NCBI GenBank assembly: GCA_951812505.1
Contig: CATOSI010000002.1
Span: 248,001 to 312,000, forward strand
Origin: an uncultured Dehalococcoidia bacterium
GTDB taxonomy: Bacteria; Chloroflexota; Dehalococcoidia; Lucifugimonadales; UBA1123
Reading direction: 5' to 3'
Length of the DNA: 64,000 bases
Under the pieces are notes generated by a model. That model ran no database searches. It was not told where the DNA came from and was given only the letters and a program-made list of their open reading frames with translations. This document shows, one piece after another, positions 36,378-45,072 of the stretch (its first letter is position 1; each line of letters opens with the position of its first letter). A program made the translations under genes and the position numbers.

Positions 36378-36680
36378 ATGGCGGAGACCCGACCGGCTAC
36401 CCCCTATATAGCCGCTGCCGCGGTGGGGACGTCGGGAGCGTCCTGTCGGCCGCAGGGGAGACCGCCGGGGCCGCAACCAGCCCTGTCGGGCGAGTTGCCC
36501 AATTTCGTGGCGCGAAAACCGTTGAGGCCCACTGCGCCGGGACCCCGCGTACGCGGGGTCCCAGTCTGTCACCAGATTCTCCGTAGAGATGAACTGGAAC
36601 GCTGCGGATGGTGGGGCGACACAGTAATGGAACCCGCGTCGTCCCAAATTTCTTCAGACCTGCACAGGCACTGCTATTGA
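36378..36680 (+). CDS. doubtful small ORF with a good ribosome site
   Basis: 100 codons from ATG 36378 with GGAGGTG 6 bases upstream. The protein (MAETRPATPYIAAAAVGTSG) is low in complexity, rich in Pro, Ala and Gly, and no family is recognised. A perfect 24-bp palindrome lies inside it, so at least the second half may be repeat DNA. It is kept only because of the ribosome site. Confidence 0.25.
   Translation: MAETRPATPYIAAAAVGTSGASCRPQGRPPGPQPALSGELPNFVARKPLRPTAPGPRVRGVPVCHQILRRDELERCGWWGDTVMEPASSQISSDLHRHCY
36539..36562. repeat. 24-bp perfect palindrome
   Basis: GGGACCCCGCGT followed by ACGCGGGGTCCC. It is similar in style to the dispersed hairpin repeats at 42-48 kb but has a different sequence. 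It could form a cruciform or RNA hairpin. Confidence 0.7.
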
Positions 36681-37434
36681 CGTGTATAGCGGTGGCAGTC
36701 CAGCCTACAGTTGCACGTTGACCGTCCGTCTTGGGACTGGATAACCTGGGACACGAGGCATCTGCTGAATTAACGAAGGTAAAGCAGTGAGGCGACCAGA
36801 AAGCGGGTCCGACAACCCTTCGAAGTCCGCGATATCGACTGACCGGAGACGAACTGCGGAGTATAGTTGCTCAGGGGAGATTCAGGACGCCGCGGTGGAG
36901 GCCAGTTAGAACCCATTGGGATCTGAACGGGCTTCGACAATGCGTTGGAAACCATTTGGGATTGAGTCTGACTCTCGATAGGAGTAGATATGTGCCATAG
37001 TACCACGCAGCTGTGAAGTTCGCTGGAATGGCAGACCACGGCACTCGATTCGTCGGATCCCTTATCTCGGGGTTGACTCTGAGCCTTCTGCTCCGCCTCA
37101 CCGTACTCCATCGCGGGAGCTACTCCTCTGCCATTACTTCGCTATTAGTCGGTGAATCCAGTCTCGAGTATCGCCTCCGGTCTCTGCAGCAGATGTACTG
37201 TGTGGACTCACAGAGGTCATGAATCGCTTGATCCGAAAGCGTTCCGTCAACGACTCTAATCGCCAAGTACGCGTTGGAAAGCACCAACCTCATGCCTTGC
37301 TCTCAGTCGGTTAGACTCGACTTTGTACAGAAGTGTAGTCCATCAGGCGGCGTAGGTGAGAGATTCCATGAGACGATTGAACAGTGGTAGAGGGACTTTT
37401 GCCACATCGTTCGCCGACACCGACGTTGTGTCAA
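36681..37434. other. 750-base gap with no supported gene
   Basis: Open frames are short and overlap on both strands without family resemblance. Two loosely related segments, CCCATTGGGATCTGAAC near 36913 and ACCATTTGGGATTGAG near 36951, are the only structure noted. It is probably mobile-element debris next to the IS21 end. Confidence 0.5.
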
Positions 37435-37480
37435 CGCCGATTTACATTTGACCCATTATCGCCGACTTAACATTGACCCA
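37435..37480. repeat. IS21-type terminal repeats
   Basis: Two 21-base direct repeats, starting CGCCGATTTACATTTGACCC (37435-37455) and CGCCGACTTAACATTGACCC (37460-37480), lie just outside the istB stop. IS21 elements carry such multiple end repeats as transposase binding sites. They mark the left end of the element. Confidence 0.65.
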
Positions 37481-37491
37481 CCCTTGTCCGA

Positions 37492-38286
37492 TCACGTGGT
37501 ATCCTTATTGACTTCAGACCCCGCGTTCAGCAGTTGCTGTGAGGTCAGCAGTCCAGATTGTCTCTTGTCCTTCAGCCTGTAACTCTCACCGCGGATGTTC
37601 AACACGTAGCTGTGGTGCAGCAGACGGTCCAGTATCGCCGTCGCTATTACCGTGTCTCCCAACAACTCTCCCCAGTCGGCGAAGCCCTTGTTCGAGGTCA
37701 GTATGATGCTGCCTCTCTCGTATCTGGCCGACACCAGGCTGAAGAACGCGGTTGCCGACTCCCGGTCGTAGGGCCAGATCCCGAACTCATCGACCACCAG
37801 CACCTTCGGGGCAAGATACACACGCATCCTTCGGTCCAGACGATGTTCCGCCCTGGCCTTTCTCAGGTCCTCCATCAGGTCGTATGCCCGCACGAAGTAG
37901 GCGCCCTGACCGTTCTCTATGGACTTCAGGGCCACTGCTAGGTGCGTCTTGCCAACTCCAGGAGGTCCCAGCAGAAGGATGTTAGTGGCCTCCGACACGA
38001 AGGCGAGCGTCGCGAGTTCCTTCATCTGTCGCTCGTCTATCGAGGGCTGGAAGCTGAAGTCGAAGTCGTCGAGGGTGCGCTGGAAGGGTAGCTTGGCCAT
38101 GCGGGTCCTGGTGGTAAGGTAGCGCTCCCTGCGAGCGGCAACCTCCACTCCGAGCAGGTCGGCGAGCATCTCAGGGTACGGGAGTTGTCTCCTGGCAGCG
38201 TCGTCCAGCCTGCTGTCCAGTACCTCCACGGCCTGGTTCAGTCCCAGGGTCTCCAGGTGGGCGCGCGCCTGTTCGAGGGCTATCAT
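37492..38286 (-). CDS. istB: IS21-type IstB ATP-binding helper protein
   Basis: 264 residues from ATG 38286 (MIALEQARAHLETLGLNQAV). The AAA+ domain has Walker A NILLLGPPGVGKTHLAVALK, Walker B PKVLVVDEFGIWPYD, sensor RGSIILTSNKGFADWGELLG and the end AILDRLLHHSYVLNIRGESY. It assists the IstA transposase in target choice. The reading frame runs without a stop from the end of the damaged istA gene, so the two are fused in frame, which is abnormal for IS21, where the genes overlap in different frames. Confidence 0.93.
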   Translation of the reverse strand: MIALEQARAHLETLGLNQAVEVLDSRLDDAARRQLPYPEMLADLLGVEVAARRERYLTTRTRMAKLPFQRTLDDFDFSFQPSIDERQMKELATLAFVSEATNILLLGPPGVGKTHLAVALKSIENGQGAYFVRAYDLMEDLRKARAEHRLDRRMRVYLAPKVLVVDEFGIWPYDRESATAFFSLVSARYERGSIILTSNKGFADWGELLGDTVIATAILDRLLHHSYVLNIRGESYRLKDKRQSGLLTSQQLLNAGSEVNKDTT

Positions 38287-39100
38287 CGCACACCTCCGCC
38301 GGCCACGCTCATACACGTCCAACGAGCGTCTCTCAACTTGCTCAGACGACACTTGCACTGCCAGCGCCTCACGTCTGGGTCCCGCGTCCCCGTTGACCAG
38401 TCCATCCCACTGACCGGGCATCGTCAGACGCTGTCTGCGCGTGTGAGCCCTGGGATGTACCGCCAGTCTCTCATCACCGGACCATATCTCCACCATGCCG
38501 GCTCTCACTCCCACCTGCACGATCTGGCCGGCCCACGTCCACGACACCCCGTACCACGATCCGTCCCAGTTCACGTATCCGTCCCTGCCCACCCTGCGGT
38601 CCTCCCGGAGGTATACCGCCATGGATCTTCACTCGAGCACAGCCCAGGCTCTCACGCTCTATGGCGAGCATGGCCTTGGGTATACGGTTGGTGGTTCCGT
38701 GCACACGCTCGTTGGCAACAGTGTCGCACCACTCGAGCGCCTGGCGGTTCAGATCGTCGTCGTCGGTGAACCGGGCCGAGGGCCAGAAGTTGCGACGAAC
38801 GTACTTGACGCCACTCTTCACCTTCCCCTTGGTCTGCGCCCTGTACGGCTTGCACAGGTGCATGTCGAAGCCCATGCGACGGGCGAAGTCCGGCATACGA
38901 CTGTTCCACTCGTGGCGACCCTCTCCGTCACGCTCGATAACCACCACCTTGGCGTTGTCGTACAGACAGCGGCGCGGAACTCCCCCGAAGTACTCGAAGG
39001 CGTTGATATGGCAACGGATGAACGTCGCGACATTCGCCCTGCGCACCAGCTCCGCGTACACCGTCCGCGAGAAGCCCAGGACCATCACGAACGCGTTCAT
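38287..39100 (-). pseudogene. istA: IS21-type IstA transposase, truncated and frameshifted
   Basis: The fragment begins at MNAFVMVLGFSRTVYAELVR in the DDE core (first Asp region lost), continues CLYDNAKVVVIERDGEGRHE (second Asp) and PYRAQTKGKVKSGVKYVRRN (Glu region replaced by Lys-rich text as in IstA), to LAIERESL. A frameshift near 38620 moves the C-terminal part (VYLREDRRVGRDGYVNWDGS, RRSLDVYERG) into the istB frame. The N-terminal helix-turn-helix half is absent. The copy cannot move by itself. Confidence 0.88.
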
Positions 39101-39449
39101 CCGGCACTTCCCAAATCCGTATCAAGCGCATCCTGTCTGGATATATTGTATGTTCCACCTCAACTGAATTCTGCTTGCAGATTACCTGAAGTATTGAACA
39201 CTGACCAACTTTTGAGATAGTTGCTAAAAGCTGTAAAATCTCGGCAGCATTTTTCGATGAGGCAACAGGCCTGCAAAAATGGTTAACGTGATACACCACT
39301 GTGTGGTGTGCATGAACCGAGGTGGATCTCCCCGGCTCTAGCTCCTATGACTTGCAGTCTCGGGTGACTATCTAGACGCAGATTGACAAGACATCCTGTA
39401 AGCGCGAACCTATATCTAAGGCCCAAGAAGCACCTCAGGAGAGCCTGCG
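39101..39449. other. 350-base gap before a recombinase gene
   Basis: No gene is seen. The IS21 right end is missing here, so the junction is old. TTGACA at 39384 and AGGAGAG 9 bases before the next ATG may serve the recombinase gene. Confidence 0.4.
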
Positions 39450-40415
39450 ATGCGCCGTTTAGAAAGAGAGTTCAGGAACAGGCCCGCACTGTCCGACCAC
39501 GCTTCCACCATCGCCGACTTCCTGAGTAACAGCAACTCTATCTCGACTGCTGCTGCAATAGAGAAGCGCTTCCTGGCTTTCATCAGATGGGTAGAGCAGG
39601 AAGACCTCCAAGACGAATCACGGGCACTGACACTGCCCGTTGAGCCGGAGCAAATGCTTCGCTACGCCATGCACCTCGACAGACACGAACTACCACTGCA
39701 GACCATATACGGCTACCTGTGGGCAATAGGGTTCGTGCACAGGGCCCTCAGCTACTACGAACCCGCGCATCACCCGATGGTCAGGGGGTTTCTTGCCGAG
39801 CTGCGCCGCGAACACCAGGACACCAATATGTTCAAGGCCTCTGCTCTTTCGGAGGAAGAGCTCAACCGCGTCCTCGACAGTCTGCACACCGCTCGCAGGA
39901 CCAGGGGCGGCAGATTGGAGACAGAGCACGCGGCGATTGAGAGAGCCAGAATCGACAGAGCACTATTGCTGACGATGATGCAGGCAGGTCTGCGCCGCGC
40001 AGAGGCGTCGAGACTCACCTGGGAAGACATAGCTACCGCCGATGATGGATCCGGAACGGTTCTGATACGCTCCGTCTTCCCGAAGGGCAGCGGGCATAAG
40101 TTGGCCGTTACAAAGAACTGCATTGAGGCCCTCGAGGACATAAAGCTCCCGGACGCCGATGGCAGCACACGCATCTTCAGGCTGTCCGGATCGCAGATAA
40201 GCCGGCGGATGAAGACGATGTGCGCCGTCGCCGACATAGATACGTCCAACGTGAGTGGCAACACCCCGCGGGCGACGCTGGCGAGGATGATGACCGAAAG
40301 GGGCGCGCCGGAGGCGCTGATCCACCGCCAGCTCCGCCTCCGCCCCTCCTACACGCACTCGCCATACTTCATCGAGCCGGACGCACCCGAAGCGCTCCCC
40401 TGGCTCTACCCATAG
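39450..40415 (+). CDS. tyrosine recombinase with variant HxxR box
   Basis: 321 residues. A SAM-like N-terminal part (AAIEKRFLAFIRWVEQEDLQ, LQTIYGYLWAIGFVHRALSY) precedes the catalytic domain: Arg182 (MMQAGLRRAEASRLTW), Lys near 212-217 (VFPKGSGHKLAV), then SGNTPRATLARMMTERGAPE, in which the HxxR box reads NTPR (Asn271, Arg274), His292 and a Tyr at 301 or 306. The loss of the first His is tolerated in some recombinases. It resembles recombinases that act on plasmid-like elements. The start is supported by AGGAGAG. Confidence 0.85.
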   Translation: MRRLEREFRNRPALSDHASTIADFLSNSNSISTAAAIEKRFLAFIRWVEQEDLQDESRALTLPVEPEQMLRYAMHLDRHELPLQTIYGYLWAIGFVHRALSYYEPAHHPMVRGFLAELRREHQDTNMFKASALSEEELNRVLDSLHTARRTRGGRLETEHAAIERARIDRALLLTMMQAGLRRAEASRLTWEDIATADDGSGTVLIRSVFPKGSGHKLAVTKNCIEALEDIKLPDADGSTRIFRLSGSQISRRMKTMCAVADIDTSNVSGNTPRATLARMMTERGAPEALIHRQLRLRPSYTHSPYFIEPDAPEALPWLYP

Positions 40416-40504
40416 GAAGCCTCACGAACGCGAATTCGGGTCCGTAGTCGCGTCCCGGGTTTGTCTCCGCACCACACTTCCGGACATGCTATGAATATCA
40501 ATCC

Positions 40505-40533
40505 TTGACACATTATAAATGCACGGGTAATAA
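40505..40533 (+). promoter_or_regulatory. strong sigma-70-like promoter
   Basis: TTGACA (40505-40510), a 17-base spacer and TAATAA (40528-40533). It points toward the integrase at 40953, 420 bases away. A 29-codon frame at ATG 40604 has GAGGTGAG upstream but no family. The gap 40416-40952 holds no other gene; a long leader or a small RNA is possible. Confidence 0.5.
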
Positions 40534-40952
40534 AATTTTAACGGACTTCAAACTTGCGCCTAGTGCGGACCCATATCAGAAGCGAGGATGGGATGAGGTG
40601 AGAATGACTATCCTGACTTCCAACTCCTGTGTTGGACTGGGCACAGTTAAAGTTCAGACCTCAACCAAATCCTTAGTGCCGACATCATACTGAAACGCAC
40701 GAAATGCGACTGTCCACGAATCCGAAAGACTTGGTTGCCTGCTATTATCAAATATCGTACAATTGTCCTATAGCGTGAAGATACAAAAAGGGCCGAAGGA
40801 GCGGCAACTCCGACGACCCGTAAAGCAACTGGGAAGGCGTGAACACCCAACAGCGGCTCAGTCGGATTTTACATCCGAGGGGCCTACAACACAACTCCGC
40901 CCTTCCCCGATATCGCAGAACGGCTTCCAATTGCGGAAGGGAGTGGAGCGAA

Positions 40953-42116
40953 ATGGCCCGAGGATCTATAAGAAAGCGCGGGACCAACTGCTGGCAGATC
41001 ACCTACGACCTGCCGCGCGGTCCCGATGGGAAGCGACAACAACGGTACGTGACTGTGCACGGCCCCAAGAAGGAGGCTGATGCGCGACTGGCGGAGATAC
41101 AACACGAACTCAATCGTGGTACCCATTTCGACCAGACTACTATGACCGTGCAAGAGTTCCTTGACCTCTGGACGCGAGACTATGCGGACGTGTCCGTGCG
41201 CCCACGTACCCTTGAGGGGTACACGGGCATCATCAAGACACATCTAAAGCCCGCCTTTGGCACCGTGAAGTTGGTTGACCTTGGTGCACACCAGGTCCAG
41301 CGTTACTATTCCAAATGTATCCGCTCCGGCCTGTCCGCGCAGACTGTCCGGCATATCCACCGCCTGCTGAGCCAGACGCTCCGACAGGCGGTACGCTGGA
41401 AGATGCTCTATGGAAACGTCCTCGAAGGCATTTCGCCCCCGCCCGTGCGAAGGCCTGAGATGCGTGTGCTCACGCCCCACGAGGCGGACGCACTACTCAA
41501 GGCCGCAGAACATACCGACTTGTACCTTCCGATTCTCCTAGGGCTTTTCACGGGCCTGCGTCGTTCCGAGATTCTTGGGCTCACCTGGGCCGATGTGGAC
41601 ATTGCATCCCGCAGGCTCGTCGTTTCGAAGACAATGATCAACCTCGTCGGAGACCCCGACCATAAAAATGAGCCCAAGTCGCGTCGCTCAGCGCGCGCGA
41701 TCTTCTTCAGCGAGGAGGTCGCCGCGGCGCTAAGGTCCCATCGGCAGAGATTAATTGCCCAGTACGGTACCGTCATTATCCCGAAGATTCAGGTCTGCGC
41801 GCGTGCTGACGGCAGTACTGTGAAGCCCAACGCCCTCTACAAGGGAGTCAAGAGAATAACCGCCAGTGCCAGCATAACAGGCGCACACATTCAATGTCTG
41901 CGGCACACGCACGCAACGTTTCTCCTGCTGGCAGGTGTTCCTATACACGTTGTACAGGCGCGACTGGGGCACGCCAGTATTCAGACGACAGTGGACACAT
42001 ACGGCCACCTCCTTCCCATATCAGGCGCTGCGGCTGGAGAGGATCTCCAGAATTTTGTGGGCAGAATGTGGGCAGGCTTGGACTGGGACTGGGTATATAG
42101 GGTCCAACCAGTCTGA
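40953..42116 (+). CDS. phage-type tyrosine integrase
   Basis: 387 residues from ATG 40953 (MARGSIRKRGTNCWQITYDL); the frame opens at 40839. An AP2-like DNA-binding arm (1-57), a SAM-like core-binding domain (TMTVQEFLDLWTRDYADVSV) and a catalytic domain with Arg203 (TGLRRSEILGLTW), Arg317 (IQCLRHTHATFLLLAG), His340 (ARLGHASIQTT) and Tyr350. The first His of the HxLR box is Gln314. It ends 20 bases from the 3-prime end of tRNA-Arg(CCU), the normal position of an integrase next to its attachment site. Confidence 0.93.
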   Translation: MARGSIRKRGTNCWQITYDLPRGPDGKRQQRYVTVHGPKKEADARLAEIQHELNRGTHFDQTTMTVQEFLDLWTRDYADVSVRPRTLEGYTGIIKTHLKPAFGTVKLVDLGAHQVQRYYSKCIRSGLSAQTVRHIHRLLSQTLRQAVRWKMLYGNVLEGISPPPVRRPEMRVLTPHEADALLKAAEHTDLYLPILLGLFTGLRRSEILGLTWADVDIASRRLVVSKTMINLVGDPDHKNEPKSRRSARAIFFSEEVAAALRSHRQRLIAQYGTVIIPKIQVCARADGSTVKPNALYKGVKRITASASITGAHIQCLRHTHATFLLLAGVPIHVVQARLGHASIQTTVDTYGHLLPISGAAAGEDLQNFVGRMWAGLDWDWVYRVQPV

Positions 42117-42136
42117 ATTTGTAGCTAAATGGGGAG

Positions 42137-42209
42137 TACCCCTGCCCGGACTCGAACCGGGGCACCCGGTTTAGGAAACCGGTGCTCTATCCTCCTGAGC
42201 TACAGGGGC
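42137..42209 (-). tRNA. tRNA-Arg(CCU), 3-prime end altered
   Basis: Read on the minus strand: acceptor GCCCCTG, D arm GCTC/GAGC, anticodon loop TTCCTAA (CCU, codon AGG), T arm CCCGG/CCGGG with TTCGAGT. The acceptor 3-prime strand is CAGGGGT, so pair 1-72 is G-U; discriminator A is followed by CTC instead of CCA. The 3-prime end abuts a phage integrase, so the gene was probably recut by integration. It likely still works if CCA is added by enzyme. Confidence 0.88.
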
Positions 42210-42429
42210 ACGAATGTGTTTTCATAGCTAATTCGGCGTTGATTTGAGAGGTAAGAGACGCTTGATCATGATTTTGTGCACCAACGCTACGGAATCGCCT
42301 CTCGAACGCCTCAGCCGCAGCGACGTTCACCTCCCTCAGAACGTGGGAATAGGTGTCCATCGTAGTCGTAATTGTACTATGTCCGAGCCTCTCCTGTACA
42401 ACTTTCGGTTGAAATTGAACCTGTATCAT
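42187..42429 (-). pseudogene. C-terminal remnant of a second integrase, ending inside the tRNA
   Basis: The frame contains VQERLGHSTITTTMDTYSHV, the last His and Tyr boxes of a tyrosine integrase, then about 45 residues, and stops within the tRNA-Arg(CCU) 5-prime half. No catalytic Arg boxes remain. It records an earlier insertion at the same tRNA from the other side. Confidence 0.8.
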
Positions 42430-42450
42430 CTCTTAGTTGGTCACCTCATC

Positions 42451-42480
42451 GTCATACCCGTGAAGGCGGGTATCCAGGGG
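42451..42480. repeat. dispersed hairpin repeat, copy a
   Basis: GTCATACCCGTGAAGGCGGG then TATCCAGGGG. The stem is TACCCG/CGGGTA, with compensatory changes relative to the copies at 43508, 44914 and 48356 (TTCCCGC/GCGGGAA), so the hairpin is conserved. Confidence 0.75.
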
Positions 42481-42576
42481 TGGGGTGGCGCAGGTCTTGG
42501 TTTAGTCCACCGACCAAATTGGTACAGCATCGTTGAACTTTGGCACTCATAAGGATCGTCGCGTGCCGCAGAAGTT

Positions 42577-43407
42577 TTATTTCGCTACGCGAGCGACTGT
42601 GATGCGCAATCGCCATGCAAGCGTTGATTGCGCTCGGTCCAGAATGTAATGCTTCGCCTTAGGCCCGTAGAGACGTCCGAGGATCGCCGCGGCCTCAGTC
42701 ATATCGCCATAGTCGGTCACGTACGTAAAGTCGCGGACACTCGCGGGAGCGACGAGAGGTATCCCGCCCCATGAATCCAATACGCTTTCAGCCGGCGGAC
42801 AGTGCGGGTCAAAAGACTCGGGAGACGCTACGCTCCTGATCAACTCCGGGTATTCGGGAGCGAGCGTGGCTGTCAACTCGCCGCACAGCGAGCCGGGAGT
42901 AGGCCCAAGGGAGACCAACAGACCCTCTGGCCTCAGAATCCGATATGCTTCTATGTGATTCAGGATTGCCCAGGAGTGTATGGCTACATCAACGGAGTTG
43001 TCCGACAGGGGAGTGCTTGCGGCGTCGCCTTGGACGTAGTCCACATTGCTCAGACCCTGTTCCCGTACCAGGTCCCGCCCAAATTCGACCACCGAACGAT
43101 AGGCATCGACGGCGTAAACACGTCTGGCTTTCTCCGACGCTTGGACCGCAGCCCGCCCTGTGCCTGCGCCTATATCGGCGATCACCAGGTCGGTTAGATC
43201 AACCAGCTTGTCGAGCTCATCCATCAGTCCTTCGGTGGAAAGCGAAAACCTATGGTAAAGGTCGGGATGGTATGCGCTGAACCAGTCAAATTCGAAGTAT
43301 CCGGGTACAGGATCGCATGTGTTGTAGCCCCGCCAGTCATCGGGAGGCGCTGCCTCTAAGGAGTAACCGGCTTTCCGTATATCCTCTACCGTTACTGCCG
43401 GGCTCAT
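42577..43407 (-). CDS. class I SAM-dependent methyltransferase
   Basis: 276 residues. Motif I VIADIGAGTGRAAVQA (about 84-99), acidic VYAVDAYRSVVEFG, motif IV VDVAIHSWAILNHIEAYRIL and RPEGLLVSLG are the usual Rossmann methyltransferase features of the UbiE/COQ5-like group. The methyl acceptor is unknown. The N-terminal 60 residues (GYFEFDWFSAYHPDLYHRFS) likely cover the substrate site. It stands alone between repeats. Confidence 0.88.
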   Translation of the reverse strand: MSPAVTVEDIRKAGYSLEAAPPDDWRGYNTCDPVPGYFEFDWFSAYHPDLYHRFSLSTEGLMDELDKLVDLTDLVIADIGAGTGRAAVQASEKARRVYAVDAYRSVVEFGRDLVREQGLSNVDYVQGDAASTPLSDNSVDVAIHSWAILNHIEAYRILRPEGLLVSLGPTPGSLCGELTATLAPEYPELIRSVASPESFDPHCPPAESVLDSWGGIPLVAPASVRDFTYVTDYGDMTEAAAILGRLYGPKAKHYILDRAQSTLAWRLRITVARVAK

Positions 43408-43460
43408 GATTCACTAACACCTGCGACGATTGCGCATCTCGAATTCTCCCCCAGCTCGGA

Positions 43461-43584
43461 GCAGGGCTTGTGCAAAGTCCCGATTCCAGGATTCCGAACC
43501 CCGTCTCGTCATTCCCGCGAAGGCGGGAATCCAGTGCGCGGTTGCTGACGAAACGACAGTAATGCCAACCTTGCACAGGCCCTG
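43461..43584. repeat. MITE-like element with dispersed repeat at its core, copy b
   Basis: Outer inverted ends GCAGGGCTTGTGCAAAG (43461-43477) and CTTGCACAGGCCCTGC (43569-43584) enclose 91 bases, which include the hairpin GTCATTCCCGCGAAGGCGGG at 43508-43534. No coding capacity. A related element lies at 44868-44991. Confidence 0.6.
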
Positions 43585-43659
43585 CGCCCGGAGGCTTTGC
43601 ACGGCGTCCGGCGTCCTGGGACAATATACTCCCTATAAGAATTCCTCTGCGCCCCGGCC

Positions 43660-44769
43660 TTATGCCACCACAACCCGCCGTCCTTCATCGCTTGACTGCC
43701 GAATCGCATCAATAAGGCGATGCAGTCCCACGGCATGGTCGAAGTCGGGCACCCTGGGTTCTCCGTTGTCCGTGCCCCGGATTGACGCTGAGAACTGGCT
43801 ATATAGCTGACCCACGTTATAGGCCGCTCCCCCGGGTATTTCCGGTGCAGTATGCAGTTCCGCCGCTGGCGTCAGTTCCTGCAGATCGTTGCTTCCGCCC
43901 CTGGCCCCTAGGATGCTTACCTGCTGCAGTTGAGGTGAATCCACCGAATCCGCCACCAGGGTTCCCTCTTCACCGTAGATTTCCATCCTGTAGCCGCTGC
44001 CGGCCCAGGCTGTGCTGCCAATCTGCACCGAAGCCACACCGCCACCCTGAAGGTTGCCGCTGACCAGCACGTTGTCCGGCGACGTCACTGGCAGGTCCAG
44101 ACCGGTGTCCGTCTCGTGCCAGGTGTTGGCTTGGGTGCTTACCACGGTAGCCACGTCCGCGAACTCGCCCACCACGCTGCACAGCGCGTCAATGGTATGC
44201 CCGCAGGCGATTGTCAGGGTATGCGCTCCCAGATCATTCTCCCGCTGCCACGTCCTGCCTGAAACCCGCGACAGCACGCCCTCGCGCATCAGCCGCACAT
44301 GACAGGTCATCACCCGGCCCACGTACCCGTTAGCCACGAGGTTCCGCAAGTGGACTATAGCGGGATTGGCCCTAGCCTGCAGCCCCACCGCCGTTCTGAC
44401 ACCCTTCAGCCGGGCTGCTTCAGCCATCTCGACGGCCTCCGCGGTGGTGCGACCCAGCGGCCACTCGGTGAAGGTGTGCTTACCTGCCCCCAGCGACGCC
44501 ATGGTCGGCTCGTAGTGTAGAGGCACCCTCAGTGAGATGGTAGCGGCCTCTATGTCGGCCTCGGCCAGCATCCGGTTGTAGTCATCCCACGCACTGCCCG
44601 CGTTGAATGCTGCCATCGCCTCATCTGCCGACTCCCGCCGCGTGGTGCAAACGGCCGACAGATCGAATTCCGGGTGCGCCGCCAATGCCGGCAGGTGCGC
44701 CCGCGGCGACCAACCCTGGTGAATATTCGCCCCAATCAGTCCAATGCGAATCGGCCGCTGTGTAGTCAT
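43660..44769 (-). CDS. Gfo/Idh/MocA-family oxidoreductase (Gal80-like, no catalytic Lys)
   Basis: 369 residues. The Rossmann NAD(P) site IRIGLIGANIHQGWSPRAHL is at 7-26. The usual EKP motif reads EWP (Glu102-Trp103-Pro104, in HTFTEWPLGRTTAEA), so the catalytic Lys is missing; Gal80-like members share this trait. The C-terminal domain has NDLGAHTLTIACGHTIDAL and GYRMEIYGEEGTLVADSV. It may be a sugar-binding regulator or an oxidoreductase with altered chemistry. MITE-like elements lie on both sides. Confidence 0.9.
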   Translation of the reverse strand: MTTQRPIRIGLIGANIHQGWSPRAHLPALAAHPEFDLSAVCTTRRESADEAMAAFNAGSAWDDYNRMLAEADIEAATISLRVPLHYEPTMASLGAGKHTFTEWPLGRTTAEAVEMAEAARLKGVRTAVGLQARANPAIVHLRNLVANGYVGRVMTCHVRLMREGVLSRVSGRTWQRENDLGAHTLTIACGHTIDALCSVVGEFADVATVVSTQANTWHETDTGLDLPVTSPDNVLVSGNLQGGGVASVQIGSTAWAGSGYRMEIYGEEGTLVADSVDSPQLQQVSILGARGGSNDLQELTPAAELHTAPEIPGGAAYNVGQLYSQFSASIRGTDNGEPRVPDFDHAVGLHRLIDAIRQSSDEGRRVVVA

Positions 44770-44867
44770 TCTTCACCTCCTGACCCGTCTCTGGACGTCG
44801 GGCCATCTGTAATTGCGACCATCGTACCCGGAATTCGTCAGATGTAGAAGACTCTTGTGCCGAAACT

Positions 44868-44991
44868 CAGGGCCTTTGCAAAGTTGCTGTTCATGGCTCA
44901 TAGCTCCGCTTTCGTCATTCCCGCGAAGGCGTGATTCCAGGGGAGGGACCTGGTCGAATCCTGGGCAGCCTCGACTTTGAAAAGGCCTTGG
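44868..44991. repeat. MITE-like element, copy c
   Basis: Ends CAGGGCCTTTGCAAAG (44868-44883) and CTTTGAAAAGGCCTTGG (44975-44991) are inverted and imperfect; the core hairpin GTCATTCCCGCGAAGGCGTG is at 44914-44943. It is a worn relative of the element at 43461-43584. Confidence 0.55.
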
Positions 44992-45072
44992 TCGAAACTA
45001 ACCTGCGTTTCCCGCCGAGCCCGCGCCAACGCTTATGTGATCGTATCTATTCTGCATGATGCTGGGACTTTC

